Assembly: GCF_000219625.1 (NCBI RefSeq)
Contig: NC_018209.1
Coordinates: 558,001 to 622,000, forward strand
Direction: 5' to 3'
DNA from: Zymoseptoria tritici IPO323
Lineage: Eukaryota; Ascomycota; Dothideomycetes; Mycosphaerellales; Mycosphaerellaceae
DNA length: 64,000 nt
How positions within the stretch are numbered: the stretch's first letter is position 1; every line of letters begins with the position of its first letter. This document shows positions 12,418 to 21,890 of this stretch, piece by piece. The notes below the pieces were generated by a model, which made no database searches, was not told the origin of the DNA, and saw nothing but the letters and a program-made list of their open reading frames with translations. The position numbers were made by a program, and so were the translations under genes.

Positions 12418-12830
12418 GGCGGCCATGTCTCTGGGACTGACGCCGAACGGCGGGAGGGTGTAGATGGAGGGGCTGTGGACTCAGCGATCCGGCATTTGAT
12501 TGATTTGTGGGGGCAGGCTCGGGTAAAGTCGAGCTTGCATTGGACGTCGTGAGCGGAGATTGTGCTTGCGCGTCGTTGTTGGCGGACTAAAAAGCGAGAG
12601 TATGTGAAACGTGCCCGTGAGGTGAAGACGCCTGAGTTTGAAGATGGTGGAGTGTAGGGTAAGTTAGAGAGTGGCACATGCCGGAGACAGGTCCGCTCCT
12701 TGAAGCTTGTCCCTGCGGCTGAAAGTTGACCTCGCCTCGCGCTTCTCTCGCGTCTCTCGTATTCCCAATCGCGTGTCACCACCTAGACAGCAAACATCAA
12801 CGCCGTCGGCAATGACTTCGACCGGGAAAC
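12418..12830. promoter_or_regulatory. shared divergent promoter, UPF2 and GCP gene
   Basis: Only 413 bases separate the two start codons, so the two housekeeping genes must share this region. I see no clear TATA box or known factor site. An ATG at 12811 is out of frame with the downstream gene and could act as a short upstream start. Confidence 0.5.
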
Positions 12831-15518
12831 ATGGAGCGTCACATCGACCGTGGCTTGCCTTTTCTCATAGGAGACCCGTGGCAGTCACCACGATTTCCGG
12901 AGAGCCTCGACCTGGATGAAAGCAGCATTTTTCCTCCTCTGGACGTTACAGTTCGGCCATTGGGAAAGGCTGCGGACGACGAGACACCGCACTTCACTTT
13001 TCAAGAAGACCTGCTTCCGTTCCCAGATCTCGACCATGTAGGCGACGGTCCTTTGGAACGGCCCGACGACTTGCCTCAAAACAATCTCTCCGAGCACGAC
13101 ACGGAGATTGATCTCTGGAAGATTGACGAGGCTATAGCGCAATCGACGAGTCTTCACACCTGGGAATGCTTCGATGGTAAAGATGTTTGCGATTCTCAAG
13201 CCACGGCGTTCCTCTCCGAAGCCAGCCAGTCCGCCTTTGATGCTGCCGCAGACCTTCAATCCAAGCATGTTGGTGTGCTCCCCCAGGACTTCGTCTCGCG
13301 AGCGATGTGCAACCTTGCGGTCGGTCGACCATCGTCTCTGTTCGGATGGGACTCGTCAGAGAAGAAGTACAAAACAAATCTGCCTGGAGCATCCATATCA
13401 GGCTTCACCGAGATGTGCTCAAACAAAGCGGCCGAGGCGATCATGGATATGGGTAACTGCATCACGCGGCTCCGTCAGTTCCGAGATGAGAACTTGCCTC
13501 GTTCACGCTCTTTCCCGGCTTTACGTGCTATGAAACATTGTGTGGCACTCATTCTGGACGCCATCGATGAGAGCGTATCCACTGGATTAGCAAGCATCGA
13601 GTCTCTTCTGCAGCTGCGACATCTCCTTGAACGACCGCACAGCGTTCTAGCTGTGCTGTATGAACTTGTTAGCACGTGTGAGACTTGCCTCTCCGAGGGG
13701 AGCTTCATCTCTATGGTTTCGGATCGTGTGTGTGACCTGGCTAATACAGGGCACGATTGTCACGCCATTATCTATTGTGTTCTGACAAAAATCAGCGCCC
13801 CATGGCTAGAGCGTTTATCGATGGATATCGGCCTCTGCGATCCCGCAACAGCAACGCTCGACGCCGGTCTCGATCATGTCCCGGACAATCGCGAGCACAC
13901 TCAAGGATTTCTAGAACTGGCCGACCTCGACCTTATCCATGAGACCAGAGCCGCAACCCGCTTGCTCCGTGAAGTGGCGCCTACATGTCCGCTGTTGGGT
14001 AGCACCGCTCCCGAGTGCCTTCAGGCCTATGCAAGCTTTGCCGATGCTGCTTCCAGCGCTGAGAAGGCGGCCCGCACTGCAAGATGCTACGAGGCGCGTA
14101 TGATACAAGCTTTGGCTGCATCGCCTTCACCAGAACCTCAACTACTAGCGATACATGCGCAAACGACATCATATCCGCCGCCAGCCGAGCAGGATAGTTG
14201 GCTCAATCCAGAAGGCAATGAAGACTACATAGCGCGGTCAGCTAGCCTGATGTCCTGTGCCATCGTTGACGGCAACCAAACTCAAGGTGACGAGCTTATC
14301 AGACAGGTCACACTGGCTTGCCATGATCAATCCGCTACATCTTTAAATCATACATCCGGCCTGACCACGGAAGTGTCCTCCTCCCTCATGGACCGAGTAA
14401 GGCCCATGATAGCGACGCAGCACAGGCTAGTCAATGGCGTTCTGCTGCGATCAATGTTGCGAGAGCATCACTTGCGAGAGCACCTCGAAGTGCAGCGCGC
14501 ACACCAACTGTTCGGAAGCGGCGACTTTCTGACTCGACTCTCGACCGCACTATTCAGCCCAGATGCACAGTCCGCCGAAAGGAAACGCGGTGTGATACCA
14601 ACGGGCGAAGTGCTAGGCTTGAGGCTCGGCGCATCTTCAGATCAACGCTGGCCGCCCGCAAGCTCAGAATTGCGGTTGACATTGGCCGATGTACTCCAAG
14701 CCACCCAAAACCCTCGACCCTCCTCAAGGGCATCAAAGAACACAGGTCATCAAGATGCGGCCTTTCCAATCAGCTTCGCCATCCGCGAACTATCCGAGGA
14801 AGAAATCGACCGCGCCCTCGACGTCCAGTCAGTCCACGCCCTCGACTTTCTCCGTCTCCAGTACGATCCCACAACCCCGATCAACGCAGTCCTGAATTCA
14901 GAGAGTCTTCTCAGCTACGATGCCATCTTCCGATTCCTACTGAAGCTTGTCCGGCAAATCTACGTGACCACAAACTTACCGCGGGATAGCTTCGGCTCGC
15001 ACGCTCGCAAAGCGGCGATCTTTGCGCATCGCTCTCGTCATTTTATCTCTGTCCTACTGACGCATACAATGGACCTTGGAATCGATGCGCCATGGAGGCA
15101 ATTCCTGTGGTCAATTGATCAAGTGGAGCGAAACCTAGCGGAAGAAGATGCGGCAGGAGAAATCGGTAGCAGAACATCGATGACCATCGATGGACTGCGA
15201 AGTCTGCACATCTCTTGCCTGGAACGGATCAGAAACCGATTGTACTTGAGAAAAAAGCATGAGAAGGTGCGACTTGCGATGGAGAAGGTCTTTACCGCCA
15301 TCTTGAGGTGTGCTGCTCTGCTGACCGCATCTGGCGAGGTAAACGCAGGGGACTTCGAGACAGAGCTGGCAGCTTTCAACTCGTCTAACGAGCAGTTCCT
15401 GAGCGTCTTACAGCAGTCGATTGAGAAGTCCTCGAAGACGGTATTGAAGGCGGATGCGGAGGACGCTGAGATCGGCAGGATCCTGCTTTCAAGGTTACAA
15501 TGGCGAAAAAATGAGTGA
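12831..15518 (+). CDS. gamma-tubulin complex component, GCP5/GCP6-like (Spc97/Spc98 family)
   Basis: One long exon of 895 residues. The N-terminal half fits the GCP N-terminal domain (grip1 region). The centre has RLVNGVLLRSMLREHHLREH, then LFGSGDFLTRLSTALFSP and QRWPPASSELRLTLADVL, the features by which fungal Spc97/Spc98 family proteins are recognised. The C-terminal half is the helical gamma-tubulin-binding domain. The variant family members GCP5 and GCP6 join GCP2/3 in the ring that nucleates microtubules at spindle pole bodies and septa. I cannot say from sequence alone which of the two this is. The start is the first in-frame ATG. The gene is convergent with the next one. Confidence 0.75.
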   Translation: MERHIDRGLPFLIGDPWQSPRFPESLDLDESSIFPPLDVTVRPLGKAADDETPHFTFQEDLLPFPDLDHVGDGPLERPDDLPQNNLSEHDTEIDLWKIDEAIAQSTSLHTWECFDGKDVCDSQATAFLSEASQSAFDAAADLQSKHVGVLPQDFVSRAMCNLAVGRPSSLFGWDSSEKKYKTNLPGASISGFTEMCSNKAAEAIMDMGNCITRLRQFRDENLPRSRSFPALRAMKHCVALILDAIDESVSTGLASIESLLQLRHLLERPHSVLAVLYELVSTCETCLSEGSFISMVSDRVCDLANTGHDCHAIIYCVLTKISAPWLERLSMDIGLCDPATATLDAGLDHVPDNREHTQGFLELADLDLIHETRAATRLLREVAPTCPLLGSTAPECLQAYASFADAASSAEKAARTARCYEARMIQALAASPSPEPQLLAIHAQTTSYPPPAEQDSWLNPEGNEDYIARSASLMSCAIVDGNQTQGDELIRQVTLACHDQSATSLNHTSGLTTEVSSSLMDRVRPMIATQHRLVNGVLLRSMLREHHLREHLEVQRAHQLFGSGDFLTRLSTALFSPDAQSAERKRGVIPTGEVLGLRLGASSDQRWPPASSELRLTLADVLQATQNPRPSSRASKNTGHQDAAFPISFAIRELSEEEIDRALDVQSVHALDFLRLQYDPTTPINAVLNSESLLSYDAIFRFLLKLVRQIYVTTNLPRDSFGSHARKAAIFAHRSRHFISVLLTHTMDLGIDAPWRQFLWSIDQVERNLAEEDAAGEIGSRTSMTIDGLRSLHISCLERIRNRLYLRKKHEKVRLAMEKVFTAILRCAALLTASGEVNAGDFETELAAFNSSNEQFLSVLQQSIEKSSKTVLKADAEDAEIGRILLSRLQWRKNE

Positions 15519-15668
15519 ACTCACGCTGTACCGTGACGGCATACTTTATATCTACAATTACTCGACTACGGCTGTATACGTTGCATGCTGGGGTATCCTT
15601 CTTCCAAAACCGATAAGTCCAAACGCCTCGAGCGATGCACACTGGACAGATACTCGCTCTTTCAACAC

Positions 15669-18581
15669 TCACTTCCCCTCCTCATCCACAAGCCTCAACT
15701 CAGCATTCTGCTCAGTCAACCTCTCAATCTCCACCTGAATAGCCAGCACCCAATGATCTCTCTCCGCTCGACTCCTGGCTTTGAAAACCACACTCCGTCC
15801 CGTAGCACCCAGCTGACTGACACGCGTGAGCTTTGTCTTGACCGCGCCGCCTTCGCTCTTGGAGCTGCTTTCCTGCTGCTGGGCTTTCACATCGTCCACA
15901 GTGTGGGAGCTTTTGAACCAGGAAGTGCTCTTCGGGTGCCAGATGACAAATGTGGTCATCGCGTCCTCGTCCGTACTGGTCCAGTTGTCTTCTAGATATA
16001 TACGCGGAAGGGAGTGGTGACCCGGCGCGTTGGAGTCGAAGGTCTGGTTTTGATACAGCAGGTCGTTCTCCGTCAACAAGCCGGAGTAGAGATAGCAGCC
16101 TTGCAGCGACATGGATGCGATACGCTCGTGATGGATGTGTACTAGCTTCTTTCCAGTGCGTTTCCGGAGCGTGTCTTGGAAGATGAGGAGATGTCCGTGG
16201 CTCAAGATGACGTGACAGCGAGTGAATGTGGTGTGCTTCCGGGGCTTGCGGAATAGAGCACCAGACATATGGATCGTGCGGCAGTCTGAGATACCGCACA
16301 TATTGTACAGGGTTGGGGAAGCGTACGATTTACCCACCTCCCACTTGTAAGCAAATTGGCCGACGACCGCTTCGGCGCGTTCGTCGATGCCGAGCTCGCG
16401 CAGATTCTGATCACGAGTGGTTCGGTAAAGGCTCATGTCCGCCGTGATGCGTTGCGACCAGTACTCTGTGAGTTGCTGGAGACGAGTCATCCACTCAGTC
16501 CGGGCGTCCTTGTTGTAAGCCTGGAGACGGATGACCAGACCATTCTTCAGCACGAGCTCAATCACACGATCATGGTCGATGTCTGTAGTATTTCCGTCCT
16601 CGCGTCGACTGTCGGGCACAGGTGCATGGAAGTCCACATTGTCGCCGCCAGTGGTCAAGGCATCGTCTATGGGCGTTGCGCCTTTGGCAAAGGCCCGCAC
16701 GGTCTGCACATCGCACAGATCGATAAAGCCATCACATGCCAACAGAATGTTCGTATTGCGCTCCGCTTCAGCCGCAGCAGCACTGTCATAATCTTCTTCT
16801 GCTGCGCGAGATTTGTCGCCAACAGCATCCAGCCAAGCAATGCGCCCATCTCGAAGAGGATACGGCTCGATGTCATACGCCAACGGGACTTGCTCTGCAA
16901 ATTGCTTTGCAGTCGGGACAGCACCGTCTTCCTGCGTGGTCGGCATCCGCGGTGGTGGTGGAGGATGCGCTGCGGCGGGTCGGACGAATATGAGGTACTG
17001 ATTCTGCGTTGCGAAATACAGACGCTTGAAGAGCATCTTCCCCAATCTTTGCTCCTTTCCCGTCTGAGAAGTCAGACGAATGAGGAACCCTTCTATGGGT
17101 GACGGTTCCTCCAGTCGCGGACTATTGCGTACTTTCGTGTACGTAGGGTAGTGATCCTTCGGTCGCAGTTCTAGGTCGTGCGTTCGTTCCATAGCAATGG
17201 ACCCATACATTTGTTGTTCGACTGAGCCATATATCCACTCCAGTCGGTCGTAGCGCTTCCAGGCCAGACCAATTCGATCATTTTTCGCCCAGGACGTCAA
17301 TACATCAGTCCATTCCGGGTTGTGCTTCAACATCTCTATACATCGCGCAACAATGGCTCCTGCGGCACCCTTTTCATCGGTGAGGGCTTTGGCGAGAGCC
17401 TCATCGTTGCCGTCGGCAGCATCAGCCAGCGTTTGAGATTTCTCCGACACTCTGAACGGATCGTCAAGTCTGAGGTTAACGCTCAAATCCGGGATGTTAA
17501 CCTGAAGTGTGTCGGCTCGCTGGTATCCAAGCACACCCCGGAGAAATGTGTACCAGTCCAAAGCTGTCGCGGTCGATTGAGCTCGGAGATAGTATATCGT
17601 GGTCCTCCCATCCTTGGTGGACCACAAGCAAAGTGTCTTGTCCAGAGCCGAGTACAAGTTGATGTGTGAGCGTTTCTGACTGAGCAAGATCTGAACCTTG
17701 GGCTTCTTCTTGACGTTCTCTCCCTCCGATACCGTGATGACTCTGGTCTGATAGAATTGTAACACAGCTTCCGCGTCCTCTTCGGAGTGCTTCCTGCAGA
17801 CGACCATGAATTCTCTCCACTTGTCCACGCTTCTTGTTTCCACGCCTTGACTGAGCTTCTCGTCATAGTCCTCGCGAAGAAATTGCTGAGTAATATCAAT
17901 GCGAATGAGCATCTTGTCGACCTTCAACATCTCTCCGTCCTTTGCTTTATTGGTCCGAAAGGTACCTCGGGCAGCAAGTCGAGAGGCGCGAGCCCGAAGC
18001 TGTAGCCGGCTTGCTTGGGTGAAGCGCACTTTGGGCACAGGAATTTTGTCCGCGACACGGTCCAGACGAGACGTGGTCGAGCGCTCCTGGGCTACCGACG
18101 TTTGCTGCGATCGGGCGGTGATTTGAGTGTCCTGGCCCAGACTTGTGCTTTCCTCCGTCTCTTGTGCGTCGCCATTGTTGTCGACCGCCTCGTGTGTCGT
18201 ACGAAGCGACGAAGGCCCGGCAGAGCTCACATGCTGGCTATGCAGCAGACTTCTCGTACTCAGCGCCGTCTCTGAACTCAAAGCTCCTGCGTCCGCGGAT
18301 TGAGTGGACATGCGCAGTTCTGGGTCCGTCCGTGGCTCCACGGTGCTCGCAACAATGCTGATATTGGCCACAGGTCCATCGTAATTTGCTCCGATAGGAT
18401 GTGCAGCGGAGAATGTAGGCACTCTTTCACCACCGCGGCCGACATATTGCCTGAACCAGTGCTTGCGATGCGACTTAAGCCATCCTTCGGGGAGTGGGCC
18501 GATGAAGACGCGGCGAGTGGTCTCGTGCAGGTGGTCTGGCGTCGCATGCTCCAAGCGTCGCGCAGTATATGGGTGGCTCAT
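15669..18581 (-). CDS. Spo71-like PH-domain protein
   Basis: A single exon of 970 residues from an ATG at 18581. The N-terminus holds the family signature around FIGPLPEGWLKSHRKHWF. A Ser/Thr-rich linker follows, then a basic region and two PH-type segments: one near residues 250-360 ending in LDWYTFLRGVLG, and one near 750-960 ending in RDHWVLAIQVEIERL. This matches fungal Spo71 homologues. In budding yeast Spo71 recruits the lipid-transfer protein Vps13 to the prospore membrane during meiosis; in filamentous fungi the role is mostly untested, perhaps in ascospore or membrane shaping. It is soluble and charged with no membrane segment, so it should be recruited through its PH domains. Confidence 0.75.
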   Translation of the reverse strand: MSHPYTARRLEHATPDHLHETTRRVFIGPLPEGWLKSHRKHWFRQYVGRGGERVPTFSAAHPIGANYDGPVANISIVASTVEPRTDPELRMSTQSADAGALSSETALSTRSLLHSQHVSSAGPSSLRTTHEAVDNNGDAQETEESTSLGQDTQITARSQQTSVAQERSTTSRLDRVADKIPVPKVRFTQASRLQLRARASRLAARGTFRTNKAKDGEMLKVDKMLIRIDITQQFLREDYDEKLSQGVETRSVDKWREFMVVCRKHSEEDAEAVLQFYQTRVITVSEGENVKKKPKVQILLSQKRSHINLYSALDKTLCLWSTKDGRTTIYYLRAQSTATALDWYTFLRGVLGYQRADTLQVNIPDLSVNLRLDDPFRVSEKSQTLADAADGNDEALAKALTDEKGAAGAIVARCIEMLKHNPEWTDVLTSWAKNDRIGLAWKRYDRLEWIYGSVEQQMYGSIAMERTHDLELRPKDHYPTYTKVRNSPRLEEPSPIEGFLIRLTSQTGKEQRLGKMLFKRLYFATQNQYLIFVRPAAAHPPPPPRMPTTQEDGAVPTAKQFAEQVPLAYDIEPYPLRDGRIAWLDAVGDKSRAAEEDYDSAAAAEAERNTNILLACDGFIDLCDVQTVRAFAKGATPIDDALTTGGDNVDFHAPVPDSRREDGNTTDIDHDRVIELVLKNGLVIRLQAYNKDARTEWMTRLQQLTEYWSQRITADMSLYRTTRDQNLRELGIDERAEAVVGQFAYKWEVGKSYASPTLYNMCGISDCRTIHMSGALFRKPRKHTTFTRCHVILSHGHLLIFQDTLRKRTGKKLVHIHHERIASMSLQGCYLYSGLLTENDLLYQNQTFDSNAPGHHSLPRIYLEDNWTSTDEDAMTTFVIWHPKSTSWFKSSHTVDDVKAQQQESSSKSEGGAVKTKLTRVSQLGATGRSVVFKARSRAERDHWVLAIQVEIERLTEQNAELRLVDEEGK

Positions 18582-18928
18582 CGCATTGCCGGCATGGCAG
18601 CCACCGTGGCGCCCTGAGATGTGTACAGGCGGTAGGCCATGTCGGCGATGTATTCACGCTTTGAGAGAAATGAAGGCAGGTGGTTTGTGGCTGATTGAGA
18701 TCGACCCGACTGTTGTTTCCCCGCGCCATGGCTTTGGAGCCGAAAGCAGCGTGTCTAGCACGATAATTCATCCGGGACAACAGCGACGAACAGACAGATG
18801 ATCAAGATGGTAATTGGTTACACGCGCTCAGGAGAATCCCAGCCCTTCAAGTGGCTTCAGAGTGCAACAAGCCAACTTGGGCGCGAAGGCTATTCGTTTC
18901 CCTGTTGTACAGCAATACCGAATCGTCT

Positions 18929-20875
18929 CTACTGCGAGTCCCTCCTGGCATTGAACTCTCCTCCAACTTTGGCTTCGTCACTATCGGATCCCTCACGAAT
19001 CGCGCCATGCCTCGCCTTCTCAACAGCATCGGGGCCAGCCGCTTCGGCCAAGTCCTCGTCATCAGCGGCGTCCAGACTCCGTCCACGCCTTTCAGGACCG
19101 AGCAAAGTGAGCAGAATCACGTAGACAAAGACGCAAGCCATGAAAATGCAGATGACTGTGGCGGTAGGTTAGTCCAGTCTTCTGGAAAAACAGCAGAGTG
19201 AACCGCCTACCCTTTCCATACTCATCTCGCGGCACTTTCTTTCCATTCGCCTCGATCTTAGGTGGCAGGGGGAACTTCTCTCCAATAGTGGCCTCGATCG
19301 TCGAGGAAGCCGATGAGGCGAGGTTGCCGAGCTGATAAGATGTACCGACGACGAAAGCCCGCAAGCTGCCAGGACTCAATTCCATCAAGTGAATGGGAAT
19401 CACACCCCATGCTCCCTGGACACCTGAAAGAATAGTCAGCAACTGGTTCGGTGAGTTAGGGGGGTCGGGAACTTACAGAATTGCTCGAAGAATGCCGCAG
19501 CCATGATCCGTTCATTAGAGACAAATGAGTAGGGATAAAGTAATGCTCCACCGAGGATGCAGACAACAATGATGGAGAAGCGACGTCCAAATGTCTGGCT
19601 GAGGTATCCAATCGTGGTACCGCCAGTAATAGCTCCGAGGTTTGCTACAACCTGTGTGACGGTCACGGCGTTTGGCGAGAAGTTGTACTGGTTCGTAAGC
19701 ATGGTTGGATAAAGATCCTGAGAGCCATGGGACATGAAATTGAAGCCTGCCATTAGCAGGACCATGTATATGAGCAGCGTCCAGTGCTTCTTCAAAGCAA
19801 TTTTGCCTTCCTTGACGAATGTCTTGCCGATGTTGTCGCCGCTTTCGCGGATTCGTACGCGCTCATTGTAAGCGTCTGTCTCGCCCAGGAATAGACGGAA
19901 GATGATGATAAGAACTGGCACGGCGGAGCCAAACCAGTATAGAGGCCTCCAGCCATGAGGCGTGGTGTTGACGAAAGCACGAGCAAATACGGTTGCGAGG
20001 AGGTAGCCAAATGCATAACCCTGTTGGAGCATGCCGGAGATGATGCCTCTGGCCTTTTGCGGACAGTCTTCGAGAGCCATCGCAGCGACGTTGCCGTACA
20101 GTCCGCCCATGGCAATTCCGAAGAGAGCACGGACAGCGAGGAATTGCTTGTATGTGTTGCAGAAGCCGGTGCCCATCTCCAGAACGATGAAGAGGATGTT
20201 GTTCACTGCAAGGAAAGAGCCGATGTGTTAGCAATTCTCCAAACAAAATATGACAAACCAGGATGGAGTCGCAAGACACGTCGTAGCCTTGCTTGTATGG
20301 TCTCCAATCCTTCGATTCAACGTACCAACAAAAGGCCTAGACACGAAAGAACATAAGGATTAGCGGAGCTCAGGCAACACGGCGGCGCAGACCAAGACCT
20401 GCCACGGGCCGAGACAATCTCAGGCGCGGCAAGCCTTACATCCTTCACAGACTTACCACTTGCGTCCATATCGATCAGAAGCAAGACCGAATGTGATCGC
20501 TCCAACAGACCGAAACATCAGGACGAGCGTGATACCCCAAGTGATGTCCTTCTTGGTCTTGCCAAACGTCTCAGCCAAATCCGTCACAGTAAGCGACACG
20601 GTGAAGAAGTCAAAGGCATCCCAAGTCCACGCGAAGAACGAGCATAGAAAGAACTTCCATTGCTTTCGATTCAGCAGACAGAGGAGCTTGAAGGGATTCT
20701 CGACCTTGTCCATCGGCGGCTTGAGCGATGAGATGCGGGTGGCCAGGTATTTGCCCACCGACATGCCTTCGTAGTGCTCTCCTCCCGCGGCATGGCGAGC
20801 ATGCTCGCGATTTCGAGAGTCGACATCGTGCTGTTCGTGCTGTTCGGCATAGAAATCGCTCGGCTTTTCCGACAT
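18929..20875 (-). CDS. Jen1-type carboxylate/H+ symporter (MFS)
   Basis: Five exons: 20457-20875, 20326-20336 (an 11-nt micro-exon), 19477-20205, 19211-19423 and 18929-19155, giving 532 residues. The micro-exon is needed to restore the conserved GRKW-PFV-VNNILFIV of transmembrane segment 2. The signature of the Jen family, SHGSQDLYPTML, is present near residue 300, along with about 12 membrane segments and a cytosolic, His-rich N-terminus. Jen proteins import lactate, pyruvate, acetate or dicarboxylates with protons across the plasma membrane and are usually glucose-repressed. The start chosen is the ATG at 20875; the frame stays open eight codons further upstream but without another ATG. Confidence 0.9.
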
Positions 20876-21890
20876 GTTGGCGAAATCTCCGAATAACAAA
20901 CTCTGGTGATGTCAGCGTCGCTTGGCACTCGAATTTAAGCATCCACAAGACGTGGAGATGAAAGCTTGGTATAACATACGCTTGGTGATCAACTCACAAC
21001 CGTGCACAAAGAGAGGAAGCAGAGTGTGCAGGCTCAAGTAAGCTCGCGTGGAGGGGAAGGCATCTGCTTTGTAGCCCCAAGCAGTGAACTATGCTAAAGC
21101 GGCGGAACCATCGTGGTCGTGTGAACCTCCGCTCGTTCTCCGTGCGAGATCGGCACAGTTCGTGTCAGTCCATTGGCTCAAGACAGCAGAAGGAACATGC
21201 GTCATCCACGGAGATGAGGCGGATTGGGCGGAGAACCTAGCATTTCTGCAGAGCCGGGGCTGAGGAGAAGTCTTTCGCGAAGGAGACGTCCAATGAGAGC
21301 AACACTTTCGCTCCGTCGCTTACCATGAACAAGCACTTCTAGAAGGCTAGTCCTGGTCAATGGCCAGTAAGATGCGACATGGATGATTGAACAAGGCGAT
21401 GCGATCCACCTGTCGCGTGACAAGCTCAAAGCTTGGTAGGGTCAAGCTCGACGTGAGCCGGTTCCAGGGTCAGAGCCGCAATTCTTCTTGCGAAGAGCAG
21501 ATATCCTGCAGGCGAAGAGAGAAATTAGTCGACATCGATGCGAAGGTGCTCGTATTGTTAGAGCCCACTTGATGAGCTATACTGGTCAGATACCCATCCC
21601 GCGACATCTAAAGGCCCGATGAACCGGGTATTTGACGAATTTCGCCGGTAACCGGAAAACCTTAGCGCTGTTGTTAGCTGTGGTTAATTGTTCAGCCAGA
21701 GGGGTGGTCGGGATAGCTGGTCTTGTAGCTGGTCTTGAGGACTGTTCCTTGTTTGAGCTAGTCTGGCATTGGGAGTCATTGCGCCATTAAAGAAAGACCT
21801 CGAGACTGGGTATCCTCTCACGCAATCGCTCACTTCCGTCTGACGCGCCCACAATGGCCACCACGACCGAAAACAGAAATCGCACTCGAC
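20876..21890. other. intergenic region, no gene seen
   Basis: About 1 kb between the Jen-type transporter promoter and the 3' end of the glutaminyl-tRNA synthetase gene. Only short, featureless open frames. It contains a direct duplication at 21714-21737 (listed separately). Confidence 0.5.
21714..21737. repeat. 12-bp tandem duplication
   Basis: TAGCTGGTCTTG occurs twice head to tail in non-coding DNA. No function inferred. Confidence 0.75.

Noticed and set aside
16356..17102. Plus-strand open frame of 248 codons
   Set aside because: Antisense to the Spo71-like coding region; no homology features.
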